NCBI GenBank assembly: GCA_002300355.1
Contig: NSGV01000002.1
Span: forward strand, 1,550,001 to 1,614,000
DNA from: Streptomyces sp. TLI_235
Lineage (GTDB): Bacteria; Actinomycetota; Actinomycetes; Streptomycetales; Streptomycetaceae
Reading direction: 5' to 3'
Length of the DNA stretch: 64,000 bases
Position 1 is the first letter of the stretch, and each line of letters begins with the position of its first letter. Below the pieces are notes generated by a model. It made no database searches. It saw nothing but the letters and a program-made list of their open reading frames with translations, and was not told the DNA's origin. The position numbers were made by a program, and so were the translations under genes. Shown here one piece after another: positions 41,015-50,271 of this stretch.

Positions 41015-41944
41015 GTGCATGAACTGCCGCAGCAGCTGGCCAACGGCCTGATCCTCGGCTCCCTCTACGGGCTGATCGCGATCGGCTACACAATGGTCTA
41101 CGGCATTGTCCAGCTCATCAACTTCGCCCACGGCGAGATCTTCATGACCGGTGGGTTCGGAGCCCTCACCACATACTTGGTCCTTCCCCCCGGCACCGGA
41201 CTCTGGCTCGCCCTGCCGCTCATGCTCCTCGGTGGCGTGCTCATCTCCGTCATCGTCGCCGTGGCCGCCGAGCGCTTCGCCTACCGCCCGCTGCGCGGCG
41301 CCCCGAAGCTCGCTCCGCTCATCACCGCGATCGGCCTCTCCCTGGCGCTCCAGCAGGTCGTCGAGCAGTTCTACCCCGGCGCCAAGTCCGGCCGCAGCTT
41401 CCCGCAGCTGCCCGGCGGCCCGTACCACATCGGCAGCGTCACCCTGCAGCCCGCCGACATCTTCCTCTTCGTCGCCGCCCCGCTCTGCATGGGCGCACTC
41501 GCCGCCTTCGTCGGCAAGACCCGCACCGGCCGCGGCATGCAGGCCACCGCGCAGGACCCCGACACGGCCAAGCTGATGGGCATCAACACCGACCGCATCA
41601 TCGTGATCGCGTTCGCCCTCGGCGCCGCCTTCGCCGCGGTCGCCGCCGTCGGCTGGGGCCTGCGCTACGGCCAGGTCTCCCCCACCATGGGCTTCCTCGC
41701 CGGCCTGAAGGCCTTCACCGCGGCCGTCCTCGGCGGCATCGGCAACATCTACGGCGCCATGCTCGGCGGCCTCGTCCTCGGCGTCGCGGAGGCCCTCGCC
41801 ACCGCGTACATCCAGGAGATCCCCGGCATGAACCAGCTCGGCGGCGGCTCCTGGGCCAACGTCTGGGCCTTCGTCCTCCTGATCGTCGTGCTTCTCGTGC
41901 GGCCACAAGGCCTACTCGGCGAACGCGTCGCGGACCGAGCCTGA
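41015..41944 (+). CDS. livH: Branched-chain amino acid ABC transporter permease LivH
   Basis: This 309-aa membrane subunit has about eight helices. Diagnostic blocks: LANGLILGSLYGLIAIGYTM (about 9-28), VQLINFAHGEIFMTGGFGAL, GRGMQATAQDPDTAKLMGIN (the cytoplasmic loop contacting the ATPases) and GFLAGLKAFTAAVLGGIGNI. The GTG at 41015 is preceded by ACTCGGAGG. It pairs with LivM and is energised by LivG and LivF. Confidence 0.97.
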   Translation: MHELPQQLANGLILGSLYGLIAIGYTMVYGIVQLINFAHGEIFMTGGFGALTTYLVLPPGTGLWLALPLMLLGGVLISVIVAVAAERFAYRPLRGAPKLAPLITAIGLSLALQQVVEQFYPGAKSGRSFPQLPGGPYHIGSVTLQPADIFLFVAAPLCMGALAAFVGKTRTGRGMQATAQDPDTAKLMGINTDRIIVIAFALGAAFAAVAAVGWGLRYGQVSPTMGFLAGLKAFTAAVLGGIGNIYGAMLGGLVLGVAEALATAYIQEIPGMNQLGGGSWANVWAFVLLIVVLLVRPQGLLGERVADRA

Positions 41945-41961
41945 GGAACGGAGCAGCCACC

Positions 41962-43788
41962 ATGACCACCATCAAGAGCCCCGCCCTCCCGCTGCCGCTC
42001 CCGGCCGCCAAGGCGCTCGTCCTCGCCGGCGGCCTCGCCACCGCCGCCTCCACGTTCATCCACTGGACCTGGACCTCGGAGTTCCCCGGCGACCTCACGG
42101 TCGACGGCTACCCCGGCGGCCTGCAGATCCTCACCCTCGCCGCCGGCCTGATCATCGCCCTCTTCTCGCTGCCGCTGTACGGCGTGAAGGGCACCCGCTG
42201 GCTGACCCCCGCCGGCCCCAACGCGCCGCTGCTCGTCCTCGGCGCGGCCGCCGCGGCCACCACCTGGTTCACCCTGATCGCGATCGGCACCGAACTCGGC
42301 GGCCTCGCCAACCTGGAGCCCGGCGGCTGGATCGCCGGCGTCGCCTCGCTCCTCCCGCTGATCGGCGCCCTCGGCCTGCCGCAGACCGGCCCCACCGTCG
42401 GACTCCCCTCCTCCGGCGGCGTTCTCGCCATCGCGCGGCACTACCTCGGCTCCTTCGCCCGCCTCGTCGGCCCCAACCCCGACCTGGCCCCCGTGAAGCC
42501 GCTCAACCGCTGGGTCGAGACGCTGGTCATCATCGCGGTCGCCGCCCTCGGCCTGACGGTCTTCACGTACGGCATCGTCACCGAGTACGGCGAGCTGTTC
42601 ATCGGCTTCCTCATCCTCACCGCGCTCTGCACCTGGGCCCTGATGCGAGCCGGCCTCGTCTCCCGGCTCACCGCGCTCACCGCCCGCCACCGCGGCACCA
42701 CCACCGCAGCCGCGTTCGCCGCGGCCGCCGCCTTCCCCTTCACCCAGAGCGACGACCACTTCGCCTCGGTCGGCGTCAACATCCTGATCTTCGCCACCGT
42801 CGCCCTCGGCCTGAACGTCGTCGTCGGCCTCGCCGGCCTCCTCGACCTCGGCTACGTCGCCTTCCTCGGTGTCGGCGCCTACGCCGCCGCCCTGGTCTCC
42901 GGCTCCACCAGCTCCCCCGTCGGCCTGCACCTGCCCTTCTGGGGCGCCGCACTGGTCGGCATGGGCGCGGCCCTGGTCTTCGGCGTCGTCATCGGCGCCC
43001 CCACCCTGCGGCTGCGCGGCGACTACCTCGCCATCGTGACCCTCGGCTTCGGAGAGATCTTCCGCATCGCCGTCAACAGCCTCGACGGCGTCTCCGGCCC
43101 CAAGGTCACCAACGGCCCCAACGGCATCCGCAACATTCCGGACCTCGACATCCTCGGATTCGACTTCGGCCAGGCCCACACCTTCGGGTCCTTCACCCTC
43201 GGGCGCTTCGCCAACTACTTCCTGCTGATGCTGCTCGTCACCGCGTTCGTCGTGACGGTCTTCAGCCGGGCCAACGACTCCCGCATCGGCCGGGCCTGGG
43301 TCGCCATCCGTGAGGACGAGACCGCCGCGCAGGCCATGGGCATCAACGGCTTCAAGCTCAAGCTCCTCGCCTTCGCCCTCGGCGCCGCGCTCGCCGGCCT
43401 CGCCGGCACCGTCATGGCCCACGTCAGCTACAGCGTCGTCCCCGACCCGTACCAGTTCGCCGGAGCCGTCCCGCCCAACAGCGCCTTCCTGGTCGCAGCC
43501 GTCGTCCTCGGCGGCATGGGCACCATCGCCGGCCCGCTGCTCGGTGCCACCCTGCTCTACCTCATCCCGGAGAAGCTCGTCTTCCTGAAGGAGTACCAGC
43601 TCCTCGTCTTCGGCATCGCGCTCGTCCTCCTGATGCGCCTGCGCCCCGAGGGCCTCATCGCCAACCGCCGCGCCCAGCTCGAGTTCCACGACAAGGACAC
43701 CGACGACGCGGCCCCGGCGGAGACCGACGACGCACCCGCCAGCACCGACCCCGGCAGCACCGCCGGCCTCACCACCGCAGGGGCGTGA
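41962..43788 (+). CDS. livM: Branched-chain amino acid ABC transporter permease LivM, long form
   Basis: This 608-aa protein is long for the family, because about 235 residues precede the LivM core. The extra part has five or six hydrophobic segments (for example VLAGGLATAASTFIHWTWTS, LQILTLAAGLIIALFSLPLY, TWFTLIAIGTELGG, VETLVIIAVAALGLTVFTYG). The core begins near SVGVNILIFATVALGLNVVV and contains GLLDLGYVAFLGVGAYAAAL, GDYLAIVTLGFGEIFRI and RIGRAWVAIREDETAAQAMG, the ATPase-contact loop. The C terminus is hydrophilic and Asp/Thr-rich. The long form is usual in streptomycetes. ATG 41962 has GGAACGGAG upstream; the stop overlaps the possible livG GTG start. Confidence 0.95.
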   Translation: MTTIKSPALPLPLPAAKALVLAGGLATAASTFIHWTWTSEFPGDLTVDGYPGGLQILTLAAGLIIALFSLPLYGVKGTRWLTPAGPNAPLLVLGAAAAATTWFTLIAIGTELGGLANLEPGGWIAGVASLLPLIGALGLPQTGPTVGLPSSGGVLAIARHYLGSFARLVGPNPDLAPVKPLNRWVETLVIIAVAALGLTVFTYGIVTEYGELFIGFLILTALCTWALMRAGLVSRLTALTARHRGTTTAAAFAAAAAFPFTQSDDHFASVGVNILIFATVALGLNVVVGLAGLLDLGYVAFLGVGAYAAALVSGSTSSPVGLHLPFWGAALVGMGAALVFGVVIGAPTLRLRGDYLAIVTLGFGEIFRIAVNSLDGVSGPKVTNGPNGIRNIPDLDILGFDFGQAHTFGSFTLGRFANYFLLMLLVTAFVVTVFSRANDSRIGRAWVAIREDETAAQAMGINGFKLKLLAFALGAALAGLAGTVMAHVSYSVVPDPYQFAGAVPPNSAFLVAAVVLGGMGTIAGPLLGATLLYLIPEKLVFLKEYQLLVFGIALVLLMRLRPEGLIANRRAQLEFHDKDTDDAAPAETDDAPASTDPGSTAGLTTAGA

Positions 43789-43796
43789 GACACACC

Positions 43797-44644
<848 letters not shown>

Positions 44645-44648
<4 letters not shown>

Positions 44649-45361
44649 CAGCCCTTCTCGAGGTCGAGGACCTCCGCGTCGCCTACGGCAAGATCGAAGC
44701 CGTCAAGGGGATCAGCTTCACCGTCAAGCAGGGCGAGGTCACCACGCTCATCGGCACCAACGGCGCCGGCAAGACCACCACCCTGCGCACCCTCTCCGGG
44801 CTGCTGAAGCCCACCCAGGGGAAGATCACCTTCGACGGGCAGGCGCTCTCCACGGTCCCCGCCCACAAGATCGTGTCGCTGGGCCTGGCCCACTCCCCCG
44901 AGGGCCGGCACATCTTCCCGCGCATGAGCATCGAGGAGAACCTCCTCCTCGGCGCCTTCCTGCGCAAGGACTCCACCGGCATCACCGAGGACGTCGAGCG
45001 CGCCTACACGCTCTTCCCGATCCTCGGCGAGCGCCGCAAGCAGGCCGCCGGCACCCTCTCCGGCGGCGAGCAGCAGATGCTCGCCATGGGCCGCGCCCTG
45101 ATGTCCCGGCCCAAGCTGCTCATGCTGGACGAGCCCTCCATGGGCCTGTCCCCGCTCATGATGCAGAAGATCATGGCGACCATCGTCGAGCTCAAGGCCT
45201 CCGGCACCACCATCCTGCTCGTCGAGCAGAACGCCCAGGCCGCGCTCTCGCTCTCCGACCGGGGCTACGTCATGGAGACCGGCCGCATCGTGCTCACCGG
45301 CACCGGCGCCGACCTGCTCCACGACGAGTCCGTCCGCAAGGCCTACCTCGGCGAGGACTGA
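44645..45361 (+). CDS. livF: Branched-chain amino acid ABC transporter ATP-binding protein LivF
   Basis: This 238-aa ATPase is the second nucleotide-binding subunit of the importer. It has LEVEDLRVAYGKIEAVKGIS, Walker A IGTNGAGKTT (about 36-45), SPEGRHIFPRMSIEENLLLG, signature LSGGEQQMLAMGRALM, Walker B LLMLDEPSMGLSPLM and LVEQNAQAALSLSDRGYV. The GTG at 44645 overlaps the livG stop (GTGA). It is the last gene of the operon; a strong hairpin follows 26 nt after its stop. Confidence 0.97.
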
Positions 45362-45387
45362 CCCCGCGCACACCTCGCGCACACAGC

Positions 45388-45421
45388 AGGAGGCCCGGCC
45401 GCATCTGCGGCCGGGCCTCCT
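45388..45421. terminator. Terminator between livF and the convergent response regulator gene
   Basis: A perfect 15-bp stem (45388-45402 with 45407-45421, arms AGGAGGCCCGGCCGC) closes an ATCT loop. It lies between two converging genes, so it probably works in both directions. Confidence 0.85.
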
Positions 45422-45451
45422 GGCGTTCCCGGAACGAGCCCGGGGACCGCG

Positions 45452-46111
45452 TCAGCCCTCGTCCTTGCCCGCGTCGGCCTTCTTGCGGTCCTGCGCCTCG
45501 CCCTCCTCGATCACGGCCTGCGCCACCGCGGCCATGGTCATCCGGCGGTCCATCGAGGTCTTCTGGATCCAGCGGAACGCGGCCGGCTCCGTCAGCCCGA
45601 ACTTCGTCTGCAGCACGCTCTTCGCACGGTCCACCAGCTTGCGGGTCTCCAGCCGCTGGGAGAGATCCGCGATCTCCTCCTCGAGCGTGCGCATCTCGGT
45701 GTAGCGCGAGACCGCCATCTCGATCGCCGGCACCAGGTCGCTCTTGCTGAACGGCTTGACGATGTACGCCATCGCACCGGCGTCGCGGGCGCGGTCGACG
45801 AGCTCGCGCTGCGAGAACGCCGTCAGCATCAGCACCGGGGCGAGGTGCTGCTCGTGGATCCGCTCGGCAGCCGACAGGCCGTCCAGGACGGGCATCTTCA
45901 CGTCCAGGATCACCAGGTCCGGCTTCAGCTCCTCGACCAGATTCACCGCCGTCTCGCCGTCCCCGGCCTCACCGACGACGGTGTATCCCTCCTCCTCCAG
46001 CATCTCCTTGAGATCCAGGCGGATCAGCGCCTCGTCCTCGGCAATGACGATGCGGGTGATCTGGGGCGAATCGATCTCAAGCGGCTGGGGCTGCTCGTCG
46101 GCGGTGCTCAC
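45452..46111 (-). CDS. Response regulator with ANTAR RNA-binding domain (PdtaR-like)
   Basis: This 219-aa protein combines a receiver domain (about 19-135) with an ANTAR domain (about 145-205). Receiver: RIVIAEDEALIRLDL (acidic pocket), phospho-acceptor Asp in PDLVILDVKMP (about 70) and Lys in AYIVKPFSKSDL. ANTAR: RLETRKLVDRAKSVLQTKFG and AFRWIQKTSMDRRMTMAAVA, the conserved Ala/Ala/Arg pattern. ANTAR proteins bind paired hairpins in mRNA leaders and act as antiterminators when phosphorylated. I chose the GTG at 46111, preceded by GAGGAG; the frame extends to an ATG at 46141 without a better site. It is an orphan without a sensor kinase gene next to it. Confidence 0.94.
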   Translation of the reverse strand: MSTADEQPQPLEIDSPQITRIVIAEDEALIRLDLKEMLEEEGYTVVGEAGDGETAVNLVEELKPDLVILDVKMPVLDGLSAAERIHEQHLAPVLMLTAFSQRELVDRARDAGAMAYIVKPFSKSDLVPAIEMAVSRYTEMRTLEEEIADLSQRLETRKLVDRAKSVLQTKFGLTEPAAFRWIQKTSMDRRMTMAAVAQAVIEEGEAQDRKKADAGKDEG

Positions 46112-46203
46112 GGGGCTCCTCGTTCCGGCGGGGTGCTGCATGCACGAGCCTACCTAGCTGCGGCATGAGACGCGCACAGGGTATCCTGCTCACGCCCAGC
46201 CGA

Positions 46204-46286
46204 GCCGGGTTGGTGGAATGGCATACACGGATGTCTCAAACACATCTGCCCGAGAGGGCTTGCGGGTTCGAATCCCGCACCCGGCA
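46204..46286 (+). tRNA. trnL: tRNA-Leu (anticodon CAA)
   Basis: This 83-nt type II tRNA has acceptor stem GCCGGGT (46204-46210) paired with ACCCGGC (46279-46285), discriminator A at 46286 and no encoded CCA. Anticodon arm GATGT-CTCAAAC-ACATC gives anticodon CAA, which reads UUG. A long variable arm (TGCCCGAGAGGGCT) and the T arm GCGGGTTCGAATCCCGC complete it. It is not the UUA-reading tRNA encoded by bldA, which would have a TAA anticodon. Confidence 0.95.
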
Positions 46287-46399
46287 CTGTCATTACCGAT
46301 GATTCGTAGGCGTTACAGCCAATTCGGCACTTTCATCTTCACGGGCGAGTTAGCCCCCACACGCCCACGCCCCGGTCCGGGCGACCGCATCGTGGACAC

Positions 46400-47185
46400 A
46401 TGACCGAACCCACGCTGTGCGAACAGGCCGTCCGACTGCTGCGTGACGGCGTCCCCAACGCGGAGGTCGCCCGCCGGTTGGGCGTGCCGCCCGGCACCGT
46501 CGCGTGGTGGAAGCACCGCGACCGGTCCCGCCACGGCGAACTGCCGGGCCGCAAACGGTCCACCTGCCCGCACTGCTACGGCGATCCGTTGGACGGGGCC
46601 GCGTACAGCCATCTGCTCGGGCTCTACCTCGGCGACGGCCACATCCTCCACTCCCCGTGGCACCGGGCACCGCACCTCTCGATCACCTGCGACGACCGGT
46701 GGCCCGGCGTCATGGACTCGGTGGAGCGCGCGATGCAACTGGTCCTGCCGAACAACTCGCCCTGCCGGGTGCGGCGCCAGGGCTGCCACGACGTCAAGGT
46801 GTACTCCACCCACCTGGTCTGCCACTTCCCGCAGCACGGCCCAGGCCGGAAGCACGAGCGCCGGATCGCCCTGGAGCCGTGGCAGCAGACGGCGGTGGAC
46901 GCGCACCCGTGGGATTTGCTGCGCGGGCTGCTGCACTCGGACGGCTGCCGGATCACCAACTGGGCCACCCGCACGGTCGGTGGGGCGGTCCGCCGGCACG
47001 AGTACCCGCGATGGTTCTTCACCAACACCTCCGCCGACATCCGGCGCATATTCACCGACACCCTCGACGCGGTCGGTGTGGACTGGCGCGCCTCGGCGCC
47101 GCGGCCCCGCGGCCAGGTGAACATCTCGGTGGCGCGGCGCGCGTCGGTGGCGCTGTTGGACGAGCACGTGGGGCCGAAGTGGTGA
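46400..47185 (+). CDS. HTH + two-motif LAGLIDADG endonuclease-like protein
   Basis: This 261-aa protein has an N-terminal homeodomain-like HTH (about 8-38; NAEVARRLGVPPGTVAWWKH), a CPHC zinc-knuckle pair (Cys56, Cys59) and two LAGLIDADG-type motifs about 100 residues apart: LLGLYLGDGHI (72-82) and LLRGLLHSDGCRI (173-185), each ending in the acidic residue expected at the active site. That arrangement is of single-chain LAGLIDADG homing endonucleases, here neither in an intron nor in an intein but in its own gene 113 nt after tRNA-Leu. Databases often name such actinobacterial proteins only 'HTH domain-containing'. ATG 46400 has no strong ribosome-binding site. A 12-bp hairpin follows the stop. 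Confidence 0.8.
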   Translation: MTEPTLCEQAVRLLRDGVPNAEVARRLGVPPGTVAWWKHRDRSRHGELPGRKRSTCPHCYGDPLDGAAYSHLLGLYLGDGHILHSPWHRAPHLSITCDDRWPGVMDSVERAMQLVLPNNSPCRVRRQGCHDVKVYSTHLVCHFPQHGPGRKHERRIALEPWQQTAVDAHPWDLLRGLLHSDGCRITNWATRTVGGAVRRHEYPRWFFTNTSADIRRIFTDTLDAVGVDWRASAPRPRGQVNISVARRASVALLDEHVGPKW

Positions 47186-47221
47186 CGGCGCAGCCCTCCC
47201 CCCATCGGTGGGCTGCGCCGT
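47185..47221. terminator. Terminator after the LAGLIDADG-like gene
   Basis: A perfect 12-bp stem (47185-47196 with 47210-47221, arms ACGGCGCAGCCC) with a 13-nt loop starts at the stop codon of the LAGLIDADG-like gene. It lies between convergent genes. Confidence 0.75.
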
Positions 47222-47246
47222 CGGTCCTCGGGTGGTGCGGGGCGGG

Positions 47247-48221
47247 TCAGCCGACGGGGCCGGCGGCGGTGACGCCGGTGACGTGGAAGACCGCGGTGGC
47301 GGGGGTGCCGTTGTGGTCGGGGTCGGTGACGGTGAGGGTGTAGTCGCCGTCGGTGGCGCCGCTGAAGACGAACCAGGCGGCCTGGTTCTGGCGGGTGGGC
47401 CGGTCCGGGTAGATGGCCTCGATGGGGGCGCTGCTGGGGCCGACCTCCTGGCCGCCGGGCAGGCGCAGGCGCAGGCTGTCGCCGCTGACGGCCATGCCGG
47501 CGGGGCCGACGGTGCCGGTCATGTCGTAGGTGATGTAGAGGGCGCGCTCGCCGAGCTTGAGCGGGGTGTTGGCGGTGTCGGCGCGCAGTTGGGCGCTCTT
47601 GAGGGTGAGGGCGAGGCGGCCTCCGGTGACGGTGTGGCCGGCGGGGAGGGCGAGGTCGAGGGGCTTGAGGTCGGCGGCGGTGCGGCCGCCGGTGCCGAGC
47701 GGGAGGATCGCCTGGTTCTGGCCGGGGTCGCCGAGCACGAGGGAGGCGCCGTCGAGGGTGAAGCCGGTGGGGGTGGTGAAGGTGATCGGGAGGGTGTTGC
47801 TCGCGCCGGGGGTGGGCGGGGCGGCGGTGCCGTGGTCGCCGGCGATGGGGGTGCCGTTGACGTCGATGCTGAGCGTGGGCCAGTCGTTGACGGGGGTGGT
47901 GCGGAAGGTGTTGGTGACGGTGGTGGTGAGGACGAGCCGGCCGCCGGTGGTGTCGGTGGCGGGGGTGGCGGCGGCGGTCTTGACGTCGAAGCGCAGGCCG
48001 CCCCAGTAGACGGTGTGGCCGACGGTGGTGGTGCCGGCGGCGGCGGTGCCGGCCGCGGTGTGGCCGGTAGCAGTGGCAGTGGCGGTGGCCTTGGCGGGCG
48101 GTGCGGCGGGGCTGTTGGTGCCGTCGGGGGTGCACGCGGTGGCGAGGCCGACCGTGAGGAGGACGGTGGCGGCGGCGAGGGCGGTGGCTCTCGGGGTGCG
48201 GGGTCTGGTGCTGCTGCTCAT
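47247..48221 (-). CDS. Putative lipoprotein with beta-rich repeats, unknown function
   Basis: This 324-aa exported lipoprotein has lipobox GLATACT (Cys about 31), then a Thr/Ala linker. The mature protein is rich in Thr, Gly and Val, with few charged residues, and reads as two similar beta-sandwich halves: HTVYWGGLRFDVKTAAATPA...GRLVLTTTVTNTF (about 66-112) and HTVTGGRLALTLKSAQLRAD (about 195-214). The end DGDYTLTVTDPDHNG resembles an Ig-like strand pair. I do not recognise a named domain. ATG 48221 follows GGGGGAA. It is convergent with the LAGLIDADG-like gene. Confidence 0.8.
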   Translation of the reverse strand: MSSSTRPRTPRATALAAATVLLTVGLATACTPDGTNSPAAPPAKATATATATGHTAAGTAAAGTTTVGHTVYWGGLRFDVKTAAATPATDTTGGRLVLTTTVTNTFRTTPVNDWPTLSIDVNGTPIAGDHGTAAPPTPGASNTLPITFTTPTGFTLDGASLVLGDPGQNQAILPLGTGGRTAADLKPLDLALPAGHTVTGGRLALTLKSAQLRADTANTPLKLGERALYITYDMTGTVGPAGMAVSGDSLRLRLPGGQEVGPSSAPIEAIYPDRPTRQNQAAWFVFSGATDGDYTLTVTDPDHNGTPATAVFHVTGVTAAGPVG

Positions 48222-48364
48222 GGCGGTGTTCCCCCTTCGGGCGGCCCTGCTGCCGGGCCGGTCGACGGGAACGTACCCGCGACGGGCGGGCGGGCGGCGG
48301 GCTGTCACCGGATGGGGACGGTTCCGGTGCGCCGTCGGGGTGTTCGCAGCGGTGGTGTGACGGT

Positions 48365-48390
48365 GCGACCCCCGCTGGGGGCGGGGTCGC
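48365..48390 (-). terminator. Hairpin downstream of pyk
   Basis: GCGACCCC (48365-48372) pairs with GGGGTCGC (48383-48390), extended by two pairs after a bulge, 17 nt after the pyk stop. It separates pyk from the lipoprotein gene, which is on the same strand. Confidence 0.55.
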
Positions 48391-48406
48391 GGGTGAACGG
48401 GCGGCG

Positions 48407-49834
48407 TCAGTTGTCGAGTTCGCCGACGTGGTGGACGCGGACGAGGTTGGTGGAGCCGGCCAGGCCGGGGGGCGAGCCGGCGGTGATGACGACGATGTCG
48501 CCCTTCTGGCAGCGGCCGAGGCCGATGAGTTGGGCGTCGACCTGGGCGACCATCTCGTCGGTGGTGGGGACGAACGGGCCGAGGAAGGTCTCCACGCCCC
48601 AGGTGAGGGCGAGTTGGCTGCGGACGGCGGGTTCGTAGGTGAAGGCGAGGACGGGGATGGGCGAGCGGTAGCGGGTGAGGCGGCGGGCGGTGTCGCCGCT
48701 CTGGGTGAAGGCGATGAGGTACTTGGCGTGCAGGAAGTCGCCGATCTCGGCGGCGGCGCGGGCGACGGCCCCGCCCTGGGTGCGGGGCTTGTTGCGTTCG
48801 GTGAGTGGGGGGAGTCCGGCGCCGAGGACGTCGGCCTCGGCGGCCTCGATGATCCGGCTCATGGTGCGGACGGTCTCGACGGGGTACTTCCCGACGGAGG
48901 TCTCGCCGGAGAGCATGACGGCGTCGGTGCCGTCGAGGACGGCGTTGGCGACGTCGGAGGCCTCGGCGCGGGTGGGCCGGGAGGCGTGGATCATCGAGTC
49001 GAGCATCTGGGTGGCGACGATGACCGGCTTGGCGTTCCGCTTGGCGAGCTTGACGGCGCGCTTCTGGACGACGGGCACCTGCTCCAGGGGCATTTCGACG
49101 CCGAGGTCGCCGCGGGCGACCATGAGGCCGTCGAAGGCGTCGACGATGGAGTCGAGGGCGGCGACGGCCTGCGGCTTCTCGATCTTGGCGATGACGGGGA
49201 CGCGGCGGCCCTCCTCGTCCATGATGCGGTGGACGTCGTCGGCGTCGCGCCCGCTGCGGACGAAGGAGAGGGCGACCAGGTCGGCCCCGAGGCGGAGTGC
49301 CCAGCGCAGGTCGTCGACGTCCTTGTCGCTCAGCGCGGGCACGGAGACGGAGATGCCGGGGAGGTTGAGCCCCTTGTGATCGGAGACGAGGCCGCCCTCG
49401 AGGACGGTGGTGCGCACCCGGGGGCCGTCGACGGCGGTGACCTGGAGGCAGACCCGGCCGTCGTCGACGAGGATGTGCTCGCCGGCGAGGACGTCGGAGG
49501 CGAGGCCGGCGTAGGTGGTGCTGCAGGTGTCGCGGGTGCCGGGGACGTCCTCGACGGTGATGGTGAAGTCGTCGCCGCGTTCAAGAAGTACGGGGCCGTC
49601 GGCGAAGGTGCCGAGCCGGATCTTCGGGCCTTGGAGGTCGACGAGGATGCCGACGCTGCGGCCGGCTTCGTCGGCGGCCTTGCGGACCCGGTGGTAGCGC
49701 TCCTCGTGTTCGAGTTGGGAGCCGTGGCTGAGGTTGAACCGGGCGATGTCCATGCCGGCCTCGACCAGGGCCTTGATCTGGTCGTACGAGTCGGCGGCGG
49801 GCCCGAGTGTGCAGACGATTTTTGCTCGGCGCAT
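48407..49834 (-). CDS. pyk: Pyruvate kinase
   Basis: This 475-aa glycolytic enzyme transfers phosphate from phosphoenolpyruvate to ADP. It begins MRRAKIVCTLGPAADSYDQI; barrel motifs include FNLSHGSQLEHEERYH, VGILVDLQGPKIRLGTF, the lid (VLLERGDDFTITVEDVPG), VIAKIEKPQAVAALDSIVDA (catalytic Lys), GLMVARGDLGVEMPLEQVP and KPVIVATQMLDSM. The C-terminal regulatory domain follows (GDTARRLTRYRSPIPVLAFT). Length and order match a standard bacterial pyruvate kinase. The gene is single; a hairpin follows. Confidence 0.98.
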   Translation of the reverse strand: MRRAKIVCTLGPAADSYDQIKALVEAGMDIARFNLSHGSQLEHEERYHRVRKAADEAGRSVGILVDLQGPKIRLGTFADGPVLLERGDDFTITVEDVPGTRDTCSTTYAGLASDVLAGEHILVDDGRVCLQVTAVDGPRVRTTVLEGGLVSDHKGLNLPGISVSVPALSDKDVDDLRWALRLGADLVALSFVRSGRDADDVHRIMDEEGRRVPVIAKIEKPQAVAALDSIVDAFDGLMVARGDLGVEMPLEQVPVVQKRAVKLAKRNAKPVIVATQMLDSMIHASRPTRAEASDVANAVLDGTDAVMLSGETSVGKYPVETVRTMSRIIEAAEADVLGAGLPPLTERNKPRTQGGAVARAAAEIGDFLHAKYLIAFTQSGDTARRLTRYRSPIPVLAFTYEPAVRSQLALTWGVETFLGPFVPTTDEMVAQVDAQLIGLGRCQKGDIVVITAGSPPGLAGSTNLVRVHHVGELDN

Positions 49835-50115
49835 GCCTGTAGAGCGTAGGGATTACCGGAGCGTAACAACGGTGTTCCGGCGGGCTACCTTGCGGCTGTT
49901 GCAGAAAGTTTTGATTAACAAACTGACACAACGTGAGCTTTGGCGCTGTGAGATCGAGTTGGCGCCCGAAGCGGTCGCCGCCGACCTGCGCGAACGCGGC
50001 GGACGGGCGGCGCACGGGGCGGGTGCGGGGGGTGCGGCCCGCCCGAAGGGTGAGTTGCCCGGTGCCGTATTGACGGGGTGTCGGCCGAATGGAGGGGCGG
50101 TGGGCGTCATGTCGG

Positions 50116-50137
50116 GGTCACCGACATCTCACCTCTC
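50116..50137 (+). promoter_or_regulatory. Candidate PHO box upstream of the nucleotidase
   Basis: GGTCACCGACA followed directly by TCTCACCTCTC gives two 11-nt direct repeat units with TCACC at the same position in each, the layout of Streptomyces PhoP-binding sites (consensus GTTCACC-type units every 11 nt). It lies about 135 nt upstream of the phosphate-releasing enzyme. Confidence 0.4.
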
Positions 50138-50182
50138 CGCAACGTCCGGGGGCTGTCGCGCGGGGCGAATCCGCGGCAGACT

Positions 50183-50207
50183 TCTACGCGCGTTTCTCTA
50201 CGCGCGT
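50183..50207 (+). repeat. Direct repeat TCTACGCGCGT x2
   Basis: Two exact 11-nt copies with a 14-nt period lie 65-89 nt upstream of the nucleotidase start. They may be part of its promoter or an operator. Confidence 0.5.
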
Positions 50208-50271
50208 CACCACCTGTCGGCGGTGGCACCGCAGCTGACCGTCCGTCCGTCGCCCCACGCTGGAGTCCTCC

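Larger units (their letters stand above)
49835..50271. other. Divergent intergenic region pyk / nucleotidase
   Basis: These 437 nt contain an AT-rich patch (about 49900-49945) that probably carries the pyk promoter, the candidate PHO box at 50116-50137, and two copies of TCTACGCGCGT (50183-50193 and 50197-50207) just upstream of the nucleotidase start. No gene is supported. Confidence 0.5.

Noticed and set aside
46204-46286. tRNA-Leu as the UUA-reading bldA tRNA
   Set aside because: The anticodon is CAA, not TAA, so it reads UUG.
46204-47185. Integrative element inserted in the tRNA-Leu gene
   Set aside because: The tRNA is followed by one gene only; no integrase, excisionase, replication gene or repeated tRNA 3' end is visible within the window.
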